Notes under the pieces: model-generated
What the model saw: only the letters and a program-made list of their open reading frames with translations
Database searches by the model: none
Told to the model about the DNA's origin: nothing
Position numbers and translations under genes: made by a program
From: Coriaria nepalensis
Lineage: Eukaryota > Streptophyta > Magnoliopsida > Cucurbitales > Coriariaceae
Assembly: GCA_027186245.1 (NCBI GenBank)
Contig: CP114482.1
Coordinates: 32,755,209-32,819,208 of the forward strand
Direction: 5' to 3'
Length of the DNA: 64,000 nt
Shown here: piece after piece, positions 12,701-25,587 of the stretch
Position numbering within the stretch: position 1 is the first letter of the stretch
Layout: each line of letters opens with the position of its first letter

Positions 12701-13380
12701 GTAAAAAAATATAACTGCCTAAGAATTTTTCCATAACTAATTACTATGTTAGTTTAATAGACTTTGTGCTTTTAGTAATGCAATGTAACTCATATGCTTA
12801 CATCCGAATTACATTGAACCGTGAATTTAGATCTAAGCGACAATTTCACAGAAAATTATTTTAAATTTTATTACCAACAAGAGCGGATATTATGTAAATA
12901 TTAATTCAACATCAGACTTAATAGTTGACAAAAATTTCGATTGTAATGATATCTCGATTCCGAAATCGTTATAGTTATTGATTTTAAATACGAGTAAGAT
13001 ATACTACCGGTCCCAATCCTTATTTAGTTATAAGGTGTTGGGATCAAGATTGCTATATATTTACACTAACTAATTATATTAAGGTATTTATTTTTAGGTT
13101 TATATCTAAAATTTTATAGTAATGTGTAATTTAAACATTGGGTTGAATAAAATTTGTTTCAGGTTAACTGTAAACATTACAAATAAAAAGGAGCATCCAT
13201 TTATCTTTTGATGATTATATCAAAAGTGGAAAAAATAGTAGCTTTTATTTTTTAAAATAAAAAAATAAATAAAATAAATATAATTTTTTTAACTCATATA
13301 TCCGATAAAGGTTTGAGATTCATTTAGATGTTACGCCAATTATTAATGAATAAAAATTTGATTAATATTTAAAAAAGAAG
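9771..13380. other. 3.6-kb AT-rich intergenic stretch, no gene
   Basis: No coding region is recognised. Contents seen: a two-unit TTAGGG-like run near 10038; a degenerate G/T-rich region around AAATTTGGGTTTG words (10665-10800); two near copies of CATGTTATAATTTATCATGAT (10943 and 11005); and a stretch of GGTCTAGACCAA-like inverted words at 11215-11290. Open frames at 11256-11492 on both strands overlap and resemble no family. Confidence 0.5.
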
Positions 13381-13384
13381 CTAA

Positions 13385-13651
13385 TTGACATGTTAATTTA
13401 TAGACGGATTGGATTTTTTCTTAAATAAATCTTAATTTTTTATCGAAATAAATTTTGAGAAATAAGGTCGAGACTGAATTATTTCCGGTCTTTCGGGAAT
13501 AAATCGAAAATATAAAAATAAAAAAAAAGAGAGAAAAAAAGAAAATATTTATGTTTATTAATTGACATGTTAATTTATGTAAATTTAGAGAGGACCAAAT
13601 TTTCTCTTAAATAAATTTTAGTATCGAAATAAATATTGAGAAATGAGGTCT
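13385..13651. repeat. direct repeat of about 88 bp upstream of the VIN3-like gene
   Basis: A unit beginning TTGACATGTTAATTTAT and containing TTAAATAAAT, TATCGAAATAAAT and TTGAGAAAT occurs at about 13385-13470 and again at 13562-13651. The purine-rich tract 13510-13545 lies between the copies and a second tract follows at 13676-13740. The second copy is about 560 bp upstream of the start codon, near the likely transcription start. Confidence 0.6.
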
Positions 13652-14211
13652 CCTCTTTCGGAGAGGGTAAATGTGGAAAAACAAAAAGAGAAAGAAAAAA
13701 AAAAAAGAATAAAAGAAGGAAAAAAAGAAAAAAAAAAAAGGGGATGACATGCAGCCGCTTTCGTCTCTGCGCTAAGCTTGGCCCTGGTATTTGGTGCGTT
13801 ACTCCTACTCTTCTCTCTCTCTCTCTAGAAGTCGCCTTCTTCGAATCTCCTCGAGTTCTCTCTCAGCTCTGAGTTCGACCTTCCTGGAATCAGAAGAAGT
13901 TCATGACTTGGAACAAGGATAAAGAGAGCGATTAAGATTTTTATTTTTTAATTTTTGATAATAATTTCGTATAGTTATGGAGTTGTTTATTGGCTGAGGC
14001 AGATTTTCAACGCCCTATTTTTATTGGTACTTGTGATTTTTTTTTTTTTTTTTTTTATTCATATATAATTCTTATTTATGTTTTCAATTTCTCTCACGTT
14101 ATCTCTGCCTTCTGTGTTTCCGATTTACATTTTTTTGCAGGTGATGAAAAGGTTTGGATTTCGGTAGTAATGTCGAGGATTGGGTAATTGATTCTCTACT
14201 TTTCAATAACC

Positions 14212-14250
14212 ATGGCATCAGATTCTTCTTCTGAAGGTTATAATCTCTCT

Positions 14251-14295
<45 letters not shown>

Positions 14296-17200
14296 CGATC
14301 GGTTCCAGTATTAATTATCAGGTTCGATCTATGTTCGATATGGCATTGAAGGATCTGGTAATCGATTCCATATCTGCGGGTTTAATTGAATTTCAATTTA
14401 GTTTCTTTTTTACTTTGTGTTTAATGTTTTTTTTTTTTTTTACTAATTGATTTATCTGTAGGCTGGCAGTTAATAGTTCTCTTTGATTGCTCAAGCTTGA
14501 GCTCACTTTTTTTTTTTTTTCATTATTATTTTATTTGGTTTTGGCGAATCCTTCATTTTTTTTAATTGGGGTTTTGCCCCTGGTTTCTTTCTCTGTCTAA
14601 TAATTGCATTTGCTTTTAGTTAGGCAGCAATATAAATATATAAATATATCTACATCTATATTATATATATATATATCTAATGGCTTTGTACTTTTTATCT
14701 TTTCAAATAGTTCATGGGTTAGCCATAGAAAAAGTGGTGAACCAGATGCAGTACAGAGTCAATGCCCCAAATAAGATTTGCTATAATGCTTAGTTGACTT
14801 GAGCTAAAAGGGTTTTTACCAGCAATAGGGGGGTTTTCCTACTCTATTACATGTAGTAGGGATGTCCTTATTATTAGTTCTAGTCAACCTTTTCCTATGA
14901 GAAAACGTGCTGCTACTATGGATTAGTTGAATTGAATATGGATGCAAGTTAGTTGACCAAATGATTGTTTCACTAGGAAGTCATTTTTTGGAAAATTAGA
15001 CTTTGCTTCTATCTATTTTTTATTTTCTTTTATATGCCTTCTTTCTGGGTTTAGGACTGGCCCTTGGTCCTTCAAAATTGAGTAAGTTGACCATAGAGCA
15101 GAAGAGAGAACTTGTATACGAAATATCAGAGCGGCCAAATGATGCTTCTGAAGTTTTGCAATCATGGAGCCGTCAGGATATTCTCCAAATTCTTTGTGCG
15201 GAAATGGGAAAAGAAAGGAAGTATACTGGAATGACAAAACTAAAGATGGTAGAGAATCTTCTCAGGATTGTATCCGAAAAGAAATCAGGGGTTCTTGAGG
15301 TCACGGTGAAGACTGAACCGCAGTCTTCTCCTTCATCTGGCGATAGAACTATCAAAAGATTGAAGAAAACCGATCATTCATCTTTGTTACAAGTTCTTAT
15401 GAGCAACTTTTCTGTGAATAATGCTGGTACTAATTCTGGTAGTACAGTGTACTGCAAAAACTCAGCCTGTAGAGCTACTTTAAGTTGGAGTGATAAGTTT
15501 TGCAGGAGGTGTTCGTGTTGCATTTGTCACAAGTATGATGACAATAAGGATCCAAGCCTATGGTTAATTTGCAGCCCAGAGCCACCATTTGAAGGTGATT
15601 CATGTGGGATGTCTTGCCATCTTGAGTGTGCATTAAATGATGAAAGTTCAGGTATTGGACAAGGAGAAAAGCCAAAAAGAGTGGAGGGGAGCTTTTGTTG
15701 TGTATCTTGTGGGAAACCGAATGATTTGCTCGGGTAAGTTTTTCCCGCATAATATTTTATATATATATATTTTTTGTTTCTAGTGTTAACATCGTATAAT
15801 CTTTTTAGTGTCATCTTCTATCGAGACAAAATCAGAATCTCGTCAATTATTGTATTGATTCCTGTAATATAGTCCTACTTGCATTTTCACCCAAGCCTGA
15901 CAAGAGGGGGGGAAAAAAAGAAACTAATAACAAATTGGTCTTTCTTTTATACTAAAAGGAGTCTAAGTGGTTTCAGACTTAATATTCAAGAAAATGTGTA
16001 AATTGTGATAAGCGCTTTATCATTGGTTTAGTCAATGGGGAGAACTTAAGAAGTATAGGATGTTTGAGTTCTATGGGTAATTTGCCTATTTTCATATTTG
16101 TCCCAGTTAAAAATCTGAATCTCTCACAACTTGTAGAATACAAAAAGCTTTGGTTTTGTGCATAGGGTTTTAAACTATGAATCTGTTTATCATAAATATT
16201 CACAGAAGAGGGATTTTCTTTACTTTTACAGAATATTTGGTACTCGCAAATATAAGCGACACAGGTGTTTCTTGATTTTTATTTATTTATTTATGCCTGT
16301 TTAATAACTGCTTTTAATTTGTATTGCTTCTCCATGGTGTTGGTTTCATTATTGTGCTCCTCTAAAGTAATAGAAACAAAATTCTAGGTTGCTGGAGAGT
16401 TCTCGTATTAATCGTGCATCTCAGCCAATTTCTAGATAATAAAACTTACATTTTCATTTTCAAATTTTCTGAATGCATGGGATTTGTATTATTTATGATA
16501 TTACTAATAATAATGTGATGATTTTTCTCTTATCATTATGAACATCTTGATCTAATTTAAGAAATACAATCGAGATATCACCAGAGAAATCCATGTTGTA
16601 GAAGCATGAACGTTAGTCATTTTTTTTTCTTCTTTTTGTATTTTCTAATATCTCATAAGTGATCATTGCCTTGAAAATTTTAATCACTGAATGCAGAAAA
16701 AAAAAAAAAAAAGTTGGGAACTTTTTTTTTTTTTTACTGAAAATATCTTTGTTTAGATGCTGGAGAAAACAACTTATGCAGGCAAAGGGCACCAGAAGGG
16801 TGGACATACTCTGTTATCGCATCTCTCTATGCCAAAAGCTTCTCAATGGAACAGAAAAGTACAAAAATATCCATGAGATTGTAGATGAAGCCAAGAAGAA
16901 GCTTGAAAATGAAGTTGGCCCTTTTTCCGGGTTTTCTGTTAAAATGGGTAGAGGTATAGTGAACAGGCTGTCTTCAGGACCAGAGGTCCAGAAACTATGT
17001 GCTTTTGCCATGGAATCTCTAGACTCGGTAATTTCTGAAAAACTGTCCCTTCACATTCCTGATCCTATCCTCAAAGGTAAATGAATACTCATCCTAATAT
17101 CTTTCCCGATTTCTTAATTGATACAAATTGGTTGAAGATTTCTTGGTTTCCCATTTACCATGAAATTATATTGCAGATTTAGAACCAATTGTGCAAGACA

Positions 17201-18225
17201 TAATAGGATTTGAAGATGTCCAAGCAACATCCCTTACTGTTGTTTTCCTATATAAAGAAATGGCCTCGGATCAAAAAATAGTTAGAGGCACCTTATGGCA
17301 TAGAAAGGCAAGTGATACCGTATACCCTGCTGAACCAACTTGTACATTGTTTGCATCAAATGCTCGGTTTGTTGTAAGAGGGCTTGTACCCTCTACACCT
17401 TATCTATTCAAAACAGTTCTTTTTGATGGGTCAAGAGAATTGGGAATGTTCCAAGTTGAGTCCTCAACAGGCTGCAACGATGAAGAGACTGAAAGAAGTC
17501 AAAGTCAAAGTCCAGCTACTAACTCTAGTGACCTTTCTAATTCTAACCCTTCCTCAGTTGAAGATGAAACATACACTCCTGCTCCTCCTTATTGTGATAA
17601 TATGGGTATTGAAGGAAAAAACCCAGATGGACAAGGGGCTATCGATGCTTTAAAGCTCTCAAAAGAGGATATGAATAACACGGATAATGGTTCCGATGAT
17701 AATTCCCTTGTTCAGGCAGGAATGGAATGTGTTCCATTCATCAACGTCAGTAGCTCTCAAGCTGTCTTGCCTGTTACTCCTTGCAAGTTGGAAGTAGTAG
17801 TAGCTAAGGATGATGGTCTTGAAAATGGCGGGACTCGAAAAGGAGGAGGTGGACCCCATGACAGAAGCACGTCGAAGAAGAACAAGAGGAAAAATGGAGA
17901 TGATGATGATGATGATGATGATAATGAGTGTGGGCCTGCAAATGGTATTTCATCAGATGGCGATTTGGAGTATTATGTGAAGACGATAAGGTGGTTAGAA
18001 TGTGAGGGACATATAGATCGGAATTTCAGACAGCAGTTTCTGACGTGGTATAGCTTGAGGGCGACCCGACAAGAAGTGCGGATCGTGAAGGTGTTTGTGG
18101 ATACTTTAATGGAAGACCCGACATCTCTTGCTGAGCAACTTATAGATACGTTTTCGGACTGCATCTTGACCGTTAGAAAACGGTCTCATTCATCATCTGG
18201 GTTGTGCATGAAGCTTTGGCATTGA
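14212..18225 (+). CDS. VIL1: VIN3-like protein (VIL1/VRN5 type), 690 aa
   Basis: Exons 14212-14236, 15055-15733, 16757-17076 and 17177-18225 join in frame to 690 residues. The first exon gives only MASDSSSE plus one base; the N-terminus [16 protein letters not shown] agrees with VIN3-like 1 proteins. An N-terminal region (about 20-85) with [20 protein letters not shown] is followed by an atypical PHD zinc finger (about 141-235) rich in C/H, including [20 protein letters not shown]. Next come a helical region, a fibronectin type III domain (about 347-440) and a C-terminal VEL domain (about 612-682, [19 protein letters not shown]). Known relatives act in the nucleus with PRC2 to silence FLC-type genes and other targets. 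An acidic run from a GAT microsatellite (17897-17923) lies in the linker. Intron 1 begins with a long CT microsatellite (about 14254-14291). A 5' UTR intron probably ends at the acceptor near 14140. Confidence 0.92.
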
Positions 18226-19190
18226 GATATTGACAGATCTCTCGCACCATTTTTAGACAATTCTTTGAAATCCCTTGATTAAAAACATCATTTCTTCATC
18301 TTTATTTAGACTTCCATAATTAATTTATATTTATCATTAGGGATGTCCGATTATTATTAGTACTATATAGTCTCTTATTTTGTGGCGTATAGATGTTAGA
18401 ATTCATTTCATCTCATTTCTATCGAATGGTTTAAATTATTATGGATATAAAATGAAAAAATAATATTTTACTTTTTGCCCGAATTTTCTTTCCATTGTGG
18501 AAAGCTTTCTATTCGATGCAAATAATGCATTGCTTTCAAATTTATCTATTTCGTTAACACATATATAATGTGTAAAATTATATATTTAAGATGAATTGAT
18601 TTATTATAAATATAATTTATTTTTAATAATTTTCTATTAATTTCGGATATTTTAAAATTATATATTTAAATAATTTATTTTAATTTATAATTATATTAAT
18701 AAGTTATTTATAATAATAATAATGTTATTGATTTTTAAAACCTTCTTCTTCTTTCATTTTTCCTCTCTTACTCATACTCACGAATCACTTAATAATATAA
18801 TATGTTAAGAACCTTGAATTTTCATGCCTAATTAATAAAATTAATAAAATTAAGTAAAAATAAAAAGAAAAAAGTTCGATATTTAACTATCGATATCAAT
18901 CTAAATCGATCGATCTAATATCAATTCGGTATTTCGATCGGTTACCGTAACCAAATTGATCGATTCAGAATCGGTGGTGGCTAATTCAAATTCGGTTGAT
19001 TTCGGTTTGATTTACACCGAACCCATTTTGCTCAACCTAGACCTGTCAGTGATAAACGATGACTCTTGCATACGATGTCCTAACAGAAAAGAAATCGAAT
19101 GTTTCGAGAATTTTGTATATATATAAAAGAAAGTTAAATCGATAGCCGCGTGTAGAATTAAGTTAAATCGATAGCCAAACATAACCCCTC
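18226..19190. other. intergenic DNA between VIL1-like and RPL4
   Basis: AT-rich DNA. The segment 18880-19030 has CGATCGAT and TCGGTT words like those seen at ends of decayed plant transposons. A 17-bp tandem-like repeat AAGTTAAATCGATAGCC occurs at about 19131 and 19160, just upstream of RPL4. TATA-like sequence is at 19114-19127. Confidence 0.4.
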
Positions 19191-19192
19191 AA

Positions 19193-19201
19193 AAACCCTA
19201 A
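19193..19201 (+). promoter_or_regulatory. telo-box (AAACCCTAA) of RPL4
   Basis: AAACCCTAA lies 84 bp upstream of the RPL4 start codon. Telo-boxes near the transcription start are a known hallmark of plant ribosomal protein and translation-factor promoters. This supports the gene call and suggests growth-linked expression. Confidence 0.7.
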
Positions 19202-19284
19202 GTCTCAGCTCTGTAACATATATAGTCACATTTCTGCACAAGAGAGCGAGAAGGAGAAAGATAAAAGAGAAAGGTTGAATAAAA

Positions 19285-21232
19285 ATGGCCGCTGCTGCCG
19301 CTCGTCCGTTGGTGACCGTTCAGGCCTTGGAAGGCGACATGGCCACAGACGCCTCGCTGGCGGTGCATTTACCCGATGTGATGAGGGCCACAATCCGACC
19401 AGACATCGTCAACTTCGTCCACTCCAACATCTCGAAGAACAGGCGGCAACCATACGCCGTGAGCAAGAAGGCAGGGCACCAAACCTCTGCTGAATCCTGG
19501 GGTACCGGACGTGCCGTATCTCGTATCCCTCGTGTCCCCGGGGGCGGAACTCACCGTGCCGGTCAGGCAGCTTTCGGAAACATGTGCCGCGGTGGTCGGA
19601 TGTTCGCTCCCACTAAGATCTGGCGGCGCTGGCACCGGGCGATTAACGTCAAGCAGAAGCGATACGCCGTTGTTTCAGCGATCGCTGCTTCAGCTATTCC
19701 TTCCTTGGTCTTAGCTCGTGGCCATCGGATCGAGTCTGTTCCAGAGCTCCCTCTCGTTGTGAGCGATTCAGCGGAGAGTGTTGAGAAGACCTCTAATGCG
19801 ATCAAGCTTCTAAGGCAGATTGGAGCATTTCCAGATGCGGAGAAAGCCAAGGACAGTCACGCTATTCGTACTGGTAAAGGTAAGATGAGGAACCGTCGCT
19901 ACATTTCTCGCAAGGGACCATTGATTGTCTACGGGACAGAGGGAGCTAAGCTCGTCAAGGCATTTAGGAACATTCCTGGAGTGGAGATTGCGAATGTAGA
20001 GAGGCTTAATCTGTTGAAACTTGCGCCTGGTGGTCACCTTGGTAGGTTTGTGATTTGGACTAAGTCTGCTTTTGAGAAGCTGGATTCGATCTATGGCTCT
20101 TTTGAGAAGCCATCTGAGAAGAAGAAGGGGTACGTGTTGCCTCGGTCTAAGATGGTGAATGCAGATTTGGCTAGGATTATCAACTCTGATGAGGTTCAGT
20201 CGGTTGTCAAGCCAATCAACAAGGTTGTGAAGAGGGCGCCTATGAAGAAGAATCCTCTTAAGAACTTGAACACCATGCTTCGGCTTAACCCTTACGCCAA
20301 GACTGCTAAAAGGATGGCTCTTTTGGCTGAGTCTCAGCGTGTTAAGGCTAAGAAGGAGAAGCTTGACAAGAAAAGGAAGCCAATCTCAAAGGTATTATTA
20401 TTTTTTTATGCTTTATTTAGCCATTTTGCAATGCAATAGGGTATATAATGTTCTTCTGTGATGTATTTAGTTCTCTATACTTACGGTATCATGACCGTTG
20501 CTTCTGTTTAGATTCTTATTTGATTGCTTTGTTGAGTTGTTCTGTTCATGCATATTTTTTATTTAGGACATTGCTTTGTTAATTTATACTTCCATTCATT
20601 CTTTCTTGAGGCTAAGCAAGCAAGAAATTGAGAATTTATCATATACCTACCATTCTCAGCATCAGTGTTAAAACTTTCGCTCTTTGTTGATCATATCTTC
20701 ATCTGGAGAACTATTTTGATCATTATTTGGTTTGGTAGTGATATTTGGACTCAAAATTTTAGTGCATTTTTGTGTTGCAATTTCGTCATCACATCAGTCT
20801 TCATAATTTTGATTTTAAATCGGGTACTACCATCCATTTCACCCTCCCCACCCTTACTATCCCATAAGTGTTTGCTAATTATTAGTTATACATAGAAGCT
20901 CTATTATTTCTTCTTGATTGATTGATTCTCTAGTAGACTACGATGGAGACCTCTGCCTTGTTTGTTTGAGTGATAATCCTAGCATGTCTTCATCTGATTG
21001 CAAATTATTGCAACCAAGTTAAATCCCATCCATTAATTTGTTCGAGTTTTGTACTCCTACAATTCTAAACTCAAGAGCTCATCCTATTTCGCAATCTAAT
21101 CCTTCTTATACTTTTCAGGAGGAGTCTAATGCAATCAAGGCTGCAGGCAAAGCATGGTACCAAACAATGATCTCGGATAGTGATTATACTGAATTTGAAA
21201 ACTTTACCAAGTGGCTGGGTGTCTCTCAGTGA
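19285..21232 (+). CDS. RPL4: 60S ribosomal protein L4 (uL4), 406 aa
   Basis: Two exons, 19285-20391 and 21119-21232, joined in phase 0 (SK|EESNAIK) give 406 residues, the usual length of plant RPL4. Recognisable blocks are [20 protein letters not shown] (the internal loop that reaches into the exit tunnel), [34 protein letters not shown] and a lysine-rich C-terminal extension ending FTKWLGVSQ. The protein is a structural component of the large cytosolic ribosomal subunit. The start codon follows a short leader with a telo-box. The coding GC content is clearly higher than the surroundings, as usual for a highly expressed gene. No damage is seen. Confidence 0.97.
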
Positions 21233-23700
21233 ACTTCATCACTCTTTTTGATTAAAATCTCTCCCGTACTTGTAGTATTATTAATTTGTTTTCTTATGTA
21301 TGGGTGCTTCTGTTTTCTTGACAATCTCACTATATCTTCTGGTCTCCTTTCAATTTGCTTTAGTGGGTGTAAGTTTTTATTTATTTAAGCATCGGATATG
21401 AAAATGAACAACTCAACTCAATGAACAACTCAATCAGTTCAGTTATTTCTTCGTTACTGTGTTTATGCTCCGTAAATTTGCTCCCGTTTCTTCCATCACA
21501 AATTTCTTTTTGTGATAATTGAAATGATGATGCTCAAAAGCTAATATTTCCTGTAGGACGGCTATGTTTGGTCTGTTGTTGGAGGTTTTCTTGGATGTAC
21601 CTAGTCCATTCCTGTAAATTAGTAACGTTCAGAGACTACATATTTTTGTTGTATGTTTTGAAATTTGTTTGGGGAACAGAAGAATGAAATAAAATCAAAT
21701 AGGAATGCAAATGGCATATTATGGTTGTTTGTTTTGATTTGTTTATGCAAATAAATGAGAACGAGAATGAATGAAAAATAAATGAAAATAATAATTTTTT
21801 ATATAATAAATAAATATAAATATAATTATTTTTTTTATGTTCGTTTAAAAAAATTTTAATTAAAAAAATTAATATAAATAAATATTTACTTTATGGAGAG
21901 AGAGTAAAAGAATAACTAATTACTCGTTTCAAACTTACAGTTAACGTATTAATGTTTGCAATAGGGAAAAAAAAAAAAGTTTCAACCAATGCATCATTAT
22001 GGAGACAATATTTCCTTCTCGTCCGATCTGTCAAACATCACGGTTAGATCATTCCTCCGTAAGGACGATGCTGACATCGAGAAGACTTATACCTGTGAGA
22101 GTTCCCTCATCCGTTCCTTCTTCCTCTTTCTTCTTGAGTCCCCCGATTCTATTTCAATCATATGGATTTGTGTTTGGGATTAGTCGCTTCCTACCTTTTG
22201 GTCCCTCGAATCTTCCAGTCACCCAGACTCTACCCTTTATCATCCTAAGTTTATGAATTCCTTCGAGTGGCTTTCTAAAGACTCCACAGCTACACTATAT
22301 TTTAAGATCAATTCACCAGCACTTTAGAGTAAAGAGTGGTTAGGATAATAGTCGGTCTAACTCATCTCTACGTTCTAATTATAATTGAGGAATTTAGAGA
22401 GAATGTATTTTAGTAATTTTAATATGAATCTATTTACTTTATTCTTATATATCAGTTAGGTTTTATACCTGGGTAAAATTATGAACACTAAACACCTTTA
22501 CACATATTAAGCTCTCATTGTTCAATTACCTAATTACTCTCTAATCCATGATTGGTGTTAGAGCCGCCCTCTTCGAATATGATAGAGATATGCTCTCATT
22601 CAAGGATCAGAGTAACCTCCCAACTTGTCCTCCTACTTTTCCTCTTCATCTTCAACATCTTCTATCGAAAGTGCCTTAGACTAGAGACGAGCTAGGGAAT
22701 ACCTTGCTCAGCCTCAACTTCACTTAACCTTCTCCTCTATCGTTAATTATCATGATACCTGCTAACGTTGCCCTTGGTCTCGATGAACCTCAGCCTCAGC
22801 CTCACTTGCACTTGCCAAGATCATTGATCCGATGTTGTCAAGAAATATGACCCTACTAGTTAACCCCTTTGCACGTGACTTGATCCAATGTGAGTTACAT
22901 GGTACCCTGCCGCCATTTAATGCTAACCCACTTTCATAGGTTCTACCTAACCCCTGCCCATATTGATGGATATGAAAAGACATGAGACGATGCATTAAAT
23001 GTCCCTCGACCTGCGCTTTGCTTAGTTATGCGTGATTCGCCTCTAAGGTGGTGTCATGTGTCCCTGGCCAGCTGCCACACGCATCCATCGCGTCCTTTCC
23101 CCTTCATATTTCCCTTCTCTATCTTTCTTTTCTTTCTTATAAGCTTTTTATGCCATTTTTGCCAACACTCATCTTCTTCATGAGAACTCTTTTAACTCCC
23201 TTACCATAGCTCTTATTTCTTCCTCTCATTGCGAATACCTTCGCCTTTAACCAAACACTCTGGCCGCCGCTTCAATCATTGTGAACCACATAAGAACTCT
23301 ACTACCTCCATCATATCATACAAAGCAAGTAAGTGCTCCTTTGTACCTTTTCTTTTTTGTTTTTCTAGTTTTCCTTACGGTGTTCTTCATACACATATCT
23401 TGGTGTTCTTCGCATTAGCATTTTTGCGCCCTTCCATTCTTTGAAAATTCTCTTTTTGATAGAAACTAGGTCTAGAAACTAGACTCGTAGGTGTTTTTCT
23501 TTTTAACATAACAACTCGGGTTTAAATTTAAATCGGAATCCGAATTTATACTTAAAATTAGGCCAAATTCGAGCTAACTCAGCTTAAATTCAACCTAAAT
23601 CAGTCGAATCTAGCCTTAAATTCAACCAGATTCACCCTAAATCCTTTCAGATTTTACTCAAATAACGAAATCTTCATAAAATCTTGATTTTGATGGCCGC
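21233..23700. other. intergenic DNA with probable LTR-retroelement debris
   Basis: After the RPL4 3' region (to about 21700) there is AT-rich DNA. From about 22000 the composition becomes retroelement-like. TTGGTGTTAGAGCC at about 22554-22567 resembles a degenerate initiator-tRNA primer-binding site and is preceded by a sequence that could be an LTR end. The following CT- and CA-rich DNA to 23450 has no intact frame. I could not recognise a domain, so this is a weak call. Confidence 0.3.
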
Positions 23701-23759
23701 CATGCGGCCACTAATTAGCATGAGGGGCTAACATTTCCTACTATTCGTTGTCCATATGT

Positions 23760-25560
23760 GGGCGCGGTTGGGCTCACATGGCCTTTTTCTTTGTCATTTT
23801 TTTCTTGGATATGATGTCAGAATATTAGACAATCGTTCGTCTGTTGATAGTAGAAATCATGGTATTTATAATAATCTTTACCTTGTACCTCATCAGTCGA
23901 CGATAGCTTGTGATTAGGCAGAATATTTAACTTCTTATTCTTTGACAAAACGTCGAAGATTTCACTTACCTTGTTTAAGTCAAATGAGCTTATTTTTCCT
24001 TCTCGTGAGGGTACACCTCTTGATCGTCTCATGGCTTGCAGACTTCTTGGGAGTGAGAGTGACTGGTTTGTCGTCAATTATTTTAGCAACATCTAGGTTA
24101 TAGCTAGGTTTTCGGTAATAGGCCTAGTTGACTATCCTTTCTTGAAGGCCTCTTCCTTCAGTAGTCCTTCGTATTTGGCCGCCTTCATGGACAGCTTAAA
24201 GAAATTCCTAAATACCATTCCTTCAAACTTTTTTTGAAATTCGATGTCCATGCTGTTGATGGCTAACTTGACGAACTTTTGTTTCGGTAGACCTATATGG
24301 CAACGGTTCCTTAGTTGCTTTAATCGAGATAGAAAAGCCTCAGTCGATTAGCTCGTTCATTGGGATAAACGGGACAAGTCAGCTATCGTAACCCTCTAGC
24401 CGGTTACGATAGAATTGGTTATGGAAATGTTTCTATATATCATACCAAGTCCTTATTGAGTTGGGCGTTAGTATAGTGTACCAGGCGAAAACCTTTCTGG
24501 TTAAGGAATTAGCAAAAAGCCGAATCTGTAACATACTATTTCCACTAGCTTCACCGCTTTGCACGATAAAGCGGCCGATGTACTCCACAATCAACTAATC
24601 CAAATCGTCTAGGAGAATAGGGTGAAATTCAGAACCCGGTATCCACGAGAGAAAGATTCCTAATCAATCTCCTCGGGATATAGCTTGTGGTATATGGGCC
24701 TAAGCGATTTCCGAACAATGGGGCCATGATATTATGTATAATATTATACAATTTATCTCGGTCGACTCTTAACTATATAGGAGCGGCATGTCTTGATTGT
24801 TGAGGGGCTGGCATAGTTAGATAGACTAAGACTTCCATCAACAACACGCCAACCCGTGGGTTAATCACAGGTGGCATGCCAATAACGGTCAGTTGTTCGT
24901 TATGCCTCGACCTATCATTAGGTCGATGCGATGGGTATAGGTAGGCCGCAAATCTAACCTCTCGGTTTGGTCCGAAAGTCAAGGGTGGCATATTAGTCTA
25001 TTGCAACTAATTTATTGCCTACTGAGGTAACTCAACGACTATTGGTGGGTTGGCTGCTTGTGGCGGAAGTACAACTAGCAGCCTACTGGCTGTTGTTTGA
25101 TTCCCAGTCGTGTTGCAATTATCCTGGATGGCGTGGAGATTTTTGACCTGTCCCTCACGACATTCTTATTGGTGGGATAGTTTATGAAAATTGATCAGTT
25201 TTCACCCCAACATATCAAGGCATTCGGCCAAACGGGCCAAAATTTTAGTAGTCTGAGATCTTATTCGTTCATTCTAGGAGTCGGACAATTAAGACATCAG
25301 ACAACCATTAACTCGGACTGCCGTGATAGAAAATTTGAGCTAGTCGATAGCTATATAGACCTGGGGTGAAGTTGACCTCATCGACCAACTCTCTACATGT
25401 TAGCTCATCTTCGCCAGATTCACCTCCTTTTTAGTCGTGTCTGGCTTGTCATGTGGAGCAGGATTAGGTGGTTCTGGACTAAGATTTTGATAGATCACTG
25501 TTAACTCGGCGCTTGCCAAGGTTATGGCTTCACCATCGACGGGTAGACATCATTATGCTA
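23760..25560 (-). pseudogene. gypsy gag remnant of element A
   Basis: Minus-strand fragments in order: a stretch with WYTILTPNSIRTWYD (near 24430-24480), the typical retrotransposon gag motif; then VRQVSHQQ-region sequence and, in another frame, KKFEGMVFRNFF (near 24200-24250); then VLSKNKKLNILPNHKLSS and YYKYHDFYYQQTNDCLIF (23830-23940), which corresponds to the gag C-terminal zinc-knuckle-like part. Several stop codons and frame changes separate them, so it is not functional. In intact relatives gag forms the particle around the element RNA. Confidence 0.6.
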
Positions 25561-25587
25561 GGTCCCCCACCAGACATGCTAATTTGT

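Noticed and set aside
19369..20037. Antisense frames over RPL4
   Set aside because: Codon-bias shadows of a highly conserved GC-richer coding exon.
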